NCBI GenBank assembly: GCA_028821455.1
Contig: JAPPGE010000049.1
Location: forward strand, 1 to 64,000
Origin: a bacterium
Lineage (GTDB): Bacteria > Pseudomonadota > Alphaproteobacteria > SP197
Direction: 5' to 3'
DNA length: 64,000 bases
The position numbers and the translations under genes were made by a program. The notes under the pieces are model-generated. The model was given only the letters and a program-made list of their open reading frames with translations, searched no databases and was not told the DNA's origin. Of this stretch, positions 62,205-64,000 are shown piece after piece. The first letter of the stretch is position 1; each line of letters starts with the position of its first letter.

Positions 62205-62995
62205 GGAGCGACTTCGAGACACTGAAGCTCGAGCGCGTGGGCGATCACGTGCTGCTGGTCACGCTCAACCGTCCGGAGGTGCTGAACGCGACCAACACGA
62301 CGATGGGCCGCGAACGCCTGGAACTCTTCGGCGGCCTCTACGTCGACCAGGAGGACGTGCGCTGCATCGTGCTGACCGGCGCCGGCCAGAGGGCGTTCAG
62401 CGCCGGCGGCGATCTCAAGGAGCGCAAGGGCATGTCGGATGCCGACTGGCGCCGCCAGCACGCGATCTTCGAGCAGGGCGCCATGGCGCTCAAGCAGTGT
62501 CCCGTGCCGGTGATCGCGGCGGTCAACGGCGTGGCTTACGGCGGCGGCTGCGAAACCGTGCTCTCCTGCGACTTCGCCTATGCCTCGTCGACCGCGACAT
62601 TTGCGCTGACCGAGGTGAGGATCGGCATCCTGCCGGGCACCATGGGCACCCAGCAGCTGCCGCGCGCCGTGGGCGAGAGACGGGCCAGGGAGATCCTGAT
62701 GACCGGCATGCCGTTCACGGCCGAAGAGGCCTTCGCGTGGGGAATGGTCAACCGCGTGTGCGAGCCCGACCGCCTGCTGGAGGAGGCACTCGAGACCGCG
62801 AGCGTGATCGCCGGAAACGCGCCGCTCGCCGTGCAGCGCATCAAGCGCGCCGCCGGCGTCGCGGGCGATCTTGATCTCGCCTCCGGTTTCCAGTTCGAGC
62901 TGGAGGCCTACAACCGGCTGGTCGTCACCGAGGACCGCCAGGAGGGCGTCAACGCCTTCAACGAGAAACGCAAACCGCAGTTCAGGGGCAGGTGA
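62201..62995 (+). CDS. enoyl-CoA hydratase/isomerase family protein
   Basis: A 264-residue crotonase: TLNRPEVLNATNTTMGRERLELF, FSAGGDLKERKGM, AVNGVAYGGGCETVLSCDFAYA and FALTEVRIGILPGTMGTQQLPRAVG. At the first catalytic Glu position the sequence reads GGCETVL, consistent with activity. It overlaps the CoA-transferase stop (ATGA). The specific step is uncertain; it may hydrate a methylglutaconyl-like or crotonobetainyl-like CoA ester given the HMG-CoA-lyase-like gene next door. Confidence 0.9.
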   Translation: MRSDFETLKLERVGDHVLLVTLNRPEVLNATNTTMGRERLELFGGLYVDQEDVRCIVLTGAGQRAFSAGGDLKERKGMSDADWRRQHAIFEQGAMALKQCPVPVIAAVNGVAYGGGCETVLSCDFAYASSTATFALTEVRIGILPGTMGTQQLPRAVGERRAREILMTGMPFTAEEAFAWGMVNRVCEPDRLLEEALETASVIAGNAPLAVQRIKRAAGVAGDLDLASGFQFELEAYNRLVVTEDRQEGVNAFNEKRKPQFRGR

Positions 62996-62996
62996 G

Positions 62997-63941
62997 ATGA
63001 GCGAGATTGATGTCGTCGTCCAGGAAGTCGGGCCGCGGGACGGGCTGCAGAATGTCGAGCGGACCATGCCAACGGATGCAAAGATGGAGTGGATCGGCGC
63101 TGTCTGCGAGGCGGGCGTGCCGCAAGTCCAGGTCGGAAGCTTCGTGCCGCCAAGGCTGATCCCGCAGCTTGCGGACACGGGGGAGATCGTGCGGCGCACC
63201 CGTGAAGGCTGGCCTGACGTTGCCCTCTCCGTGCTGATTCCGAACCTCAAGGGCGCCGAACTCGCCTTGCCGACCGGGCCCGACCAGGTGGCTTTCGTGC
63301 TCTCTGCCTCGGCCGCCCACAACGAGCGCAATGTGCGCCGCCCGGTCGACGAGTCCCTTGCCGACTTCGCCCGCATCGTGGCGCTGCGCAACGAGCTCGA
63401 TCCCGGGCGCCGCGTGAAGGTATCGGGCGGCATCGCGACGGCGTTCGGCTGCACCATGCAGGGCGCGGTGCCGGAGGCGGAGGTTCTGCGGCTGGCCGAG
63501 ACTCTGGCCGAGGCCGGCGCCGACCGCATCGGCATCGCCGACACCGTGGGCTACGCCAACCCCGGACAGGTGCGGCGCGTGTTCACGGATGTGCGGGCAG
63601 CCATCGGACCCGACATCGCGCTGGGCGCGCACTTCCACGACACCCGCGGACTCGGACTCGCCAACGTGCTGGCCGCGCTGGAGGCGGGCGTGCGCCAGTT
63701 CGACGGCGGCATGGGTGGTCTCGGCGGCTGCCCCTATGCGCCAGGCGCCACCGGCAACATCGTCACGGAGGACCTCGTCTTCATGCTCGAATCCATGGGT
63801 CTCAGAACAGGCATCGACCTCGAGAGACTGGTCGCTGCGCGGCGCATCATGGAAGCGCACCTGCCGGGCGAGCCGACCCATGGCACCTTTGTCAAGGCCG
63901 GCGCGCCCAAGGGCTTCGTTCCGGCGAGCCGGGCGGCCTGA
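62997..63941 (+). CDS. hydroxymethylglutaryl-CoA lyase-like protein
   Basis: A 314-residue TIM-barrel of the DRE metallolyase family. VQEVGPRDGLQNVE holds the catalytic Arg and metal Asp, VQVGSFVPPRLIPQLADT follows, then GIATAFGCTMQGAV, ALGAHFHDTRGLGLANVLAAL (metal His pair) and GGLGGCPYAPGATGNIVTEDLV with the catalytic Cys. It cleaves HMG-CoA or a related 3-hydroxyacyl-CoA to acetoacetate or another keto acid plus acetyl-CoA. Acetoacetate could be reused by AacS. Start at MSEIDVV two bases after the hydratase stop. Confidence 0.9.
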   Translation: MSEIDVVVQEVGPRDGLQNVERTMPTDAKMEWIGAVCEAGVPQVQVGSFVPPRLIPQLADTGEIVRRTREGWPDVALSVLIPNLKGAELALPTGPDQVAFVLSASAAHNERNVRRPVDESLADFARIVALRNELDPGRRVKVSGGIATAFGCTMQGAVPEAEVLRLAETLAEAGADRIGIADTVGYANPGQVRRVFTDVRAAIGPDIALGAHFHDTRGLGLANVLAALEAGVRQFDGGMGGLGGCPYAPGATGNIVTEDLVFMLESMGLRTGIDLERLVAARRIMEAHLPGEPTHGTFVKAGAPKGFVPASRAA

Positions 63942-63943
63942 CC

Positions 63944-64000
63944 GTGGCGGAGATGCCGGTGATGGAGCTCGGCGAGGACTATCCCGAGCTGCGCGAACAG
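63944..64000 (+). CDS. 5' end of a probable acyl-CoA dehydrogenase gene, cut by window edge
   Basis: A GTG two bases after the lyase stop opens a frame reading MAEMPVMELGEDYPELREQ to the last base. ELGEDYPELRE resembles the opening of acyl-CoA dehydrogenases in similar catabolic operons. Only 19 codons are visible, so the assignment is tentative. Confidence 0.5.
   Translation, partial: MAEMPVMELGEDYPELREQ

Overview
The window is GC-rich chromosomal DNA from an alphaproteobacterium. The evidence is the general L-amino-acid transporter AapJQMP, an IalB-family protein, an SRP RNA gene directly upstream of dnaX-ybaB-recR, and the rpmH-rnpA-yidD-yidC block. Gene content suggests a Rhodospirillales-like heterotroph, but I cannot fix the species. 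Coding density is high and many neighbours overlap by 4 bases (ATGA/GTGA), so most genes sit in translationally coupled operons. I see no insertion sequence, prophage, CRISPR array or tRNA gene.

Layout. 0.2-0.9 kb: a VapBC-type toxin-antitoxin pair. 1-9.6 kb: a class III aminotransferase, a zincin-like metallopeptidase, pterin carbinolamine dehydratase, acetoacetyl-CoA synthetase, an IalB-like protein, then one uninterrupted ORF joining RlmN to three RidA/YjgF-like domains, overlapping argG. 9.7-13.7 kb: a SWIM zinc-finger protein and a SNF2 helicase. 14-17.6 kb: folD, yggT, and a coupled disulfide-oxidoreductase-like flavoprotein with a TVP38/TMEM64 membrane protein. 17.7-21.7 kb: rpmH (44 codons, GTG start, missing from the ORF track), rnpA, yidD, yidC, an amidase.

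21.7-31.7 kb is the most unusual region, all on the minus strand. In transcription order it holds znuA, a Cu/Zn-efflux-type permease fused to an SPFH (band 7) domain, an HflC-like and an HflK-like SPFH protein, an orphan type I periplasmic binding protein, a small membrane protein, znuC, znuB and sodC. Zinc import genes are therefore split around a six-gene module that combines an exporter-like permease, three SPFH domains and a periplasmic receptor. I infer a membrane-microdomain metal-homeostasis system.

32-38 kb: a PiT phosphate transporter coupled to a GPP34 protein, then a valine-degradation operon (acyl-CoA dehydrogenase, 3-hydroxyisobutyryl-CoA hydrolase, mmsB, enoyl-CoA hydratase). 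38-48 kb, minus strand: dapD-HAD-argB, aapJQMP with a strong intercistronic hairpin, and engB-truA-fmt-def. 48.2-50.1 kb: a densely structured leader with mutually exclusive helices around the Shine-Dalgarno sequence of a glycosyltransferase, followed by a methyltransferase. 50-53 kb: recR, ybaB, dnaX and ffs (4.5S SRP RNA). 53-58 kb: nudC, gloB, two exported repeat proteins, meaB and a cytochrome c. 58-64 kb: an XRE-cupin regulator and a catabolic operon with a trimethylamine-dehydrogenase-like flavoprotein, a class III CoA-transferase, enoyl-CoA hydratase, HMG-CoA-lyase-like protein and the first 19 codons of a probable acyl-CoA dehydrogenase cut by the window edge.
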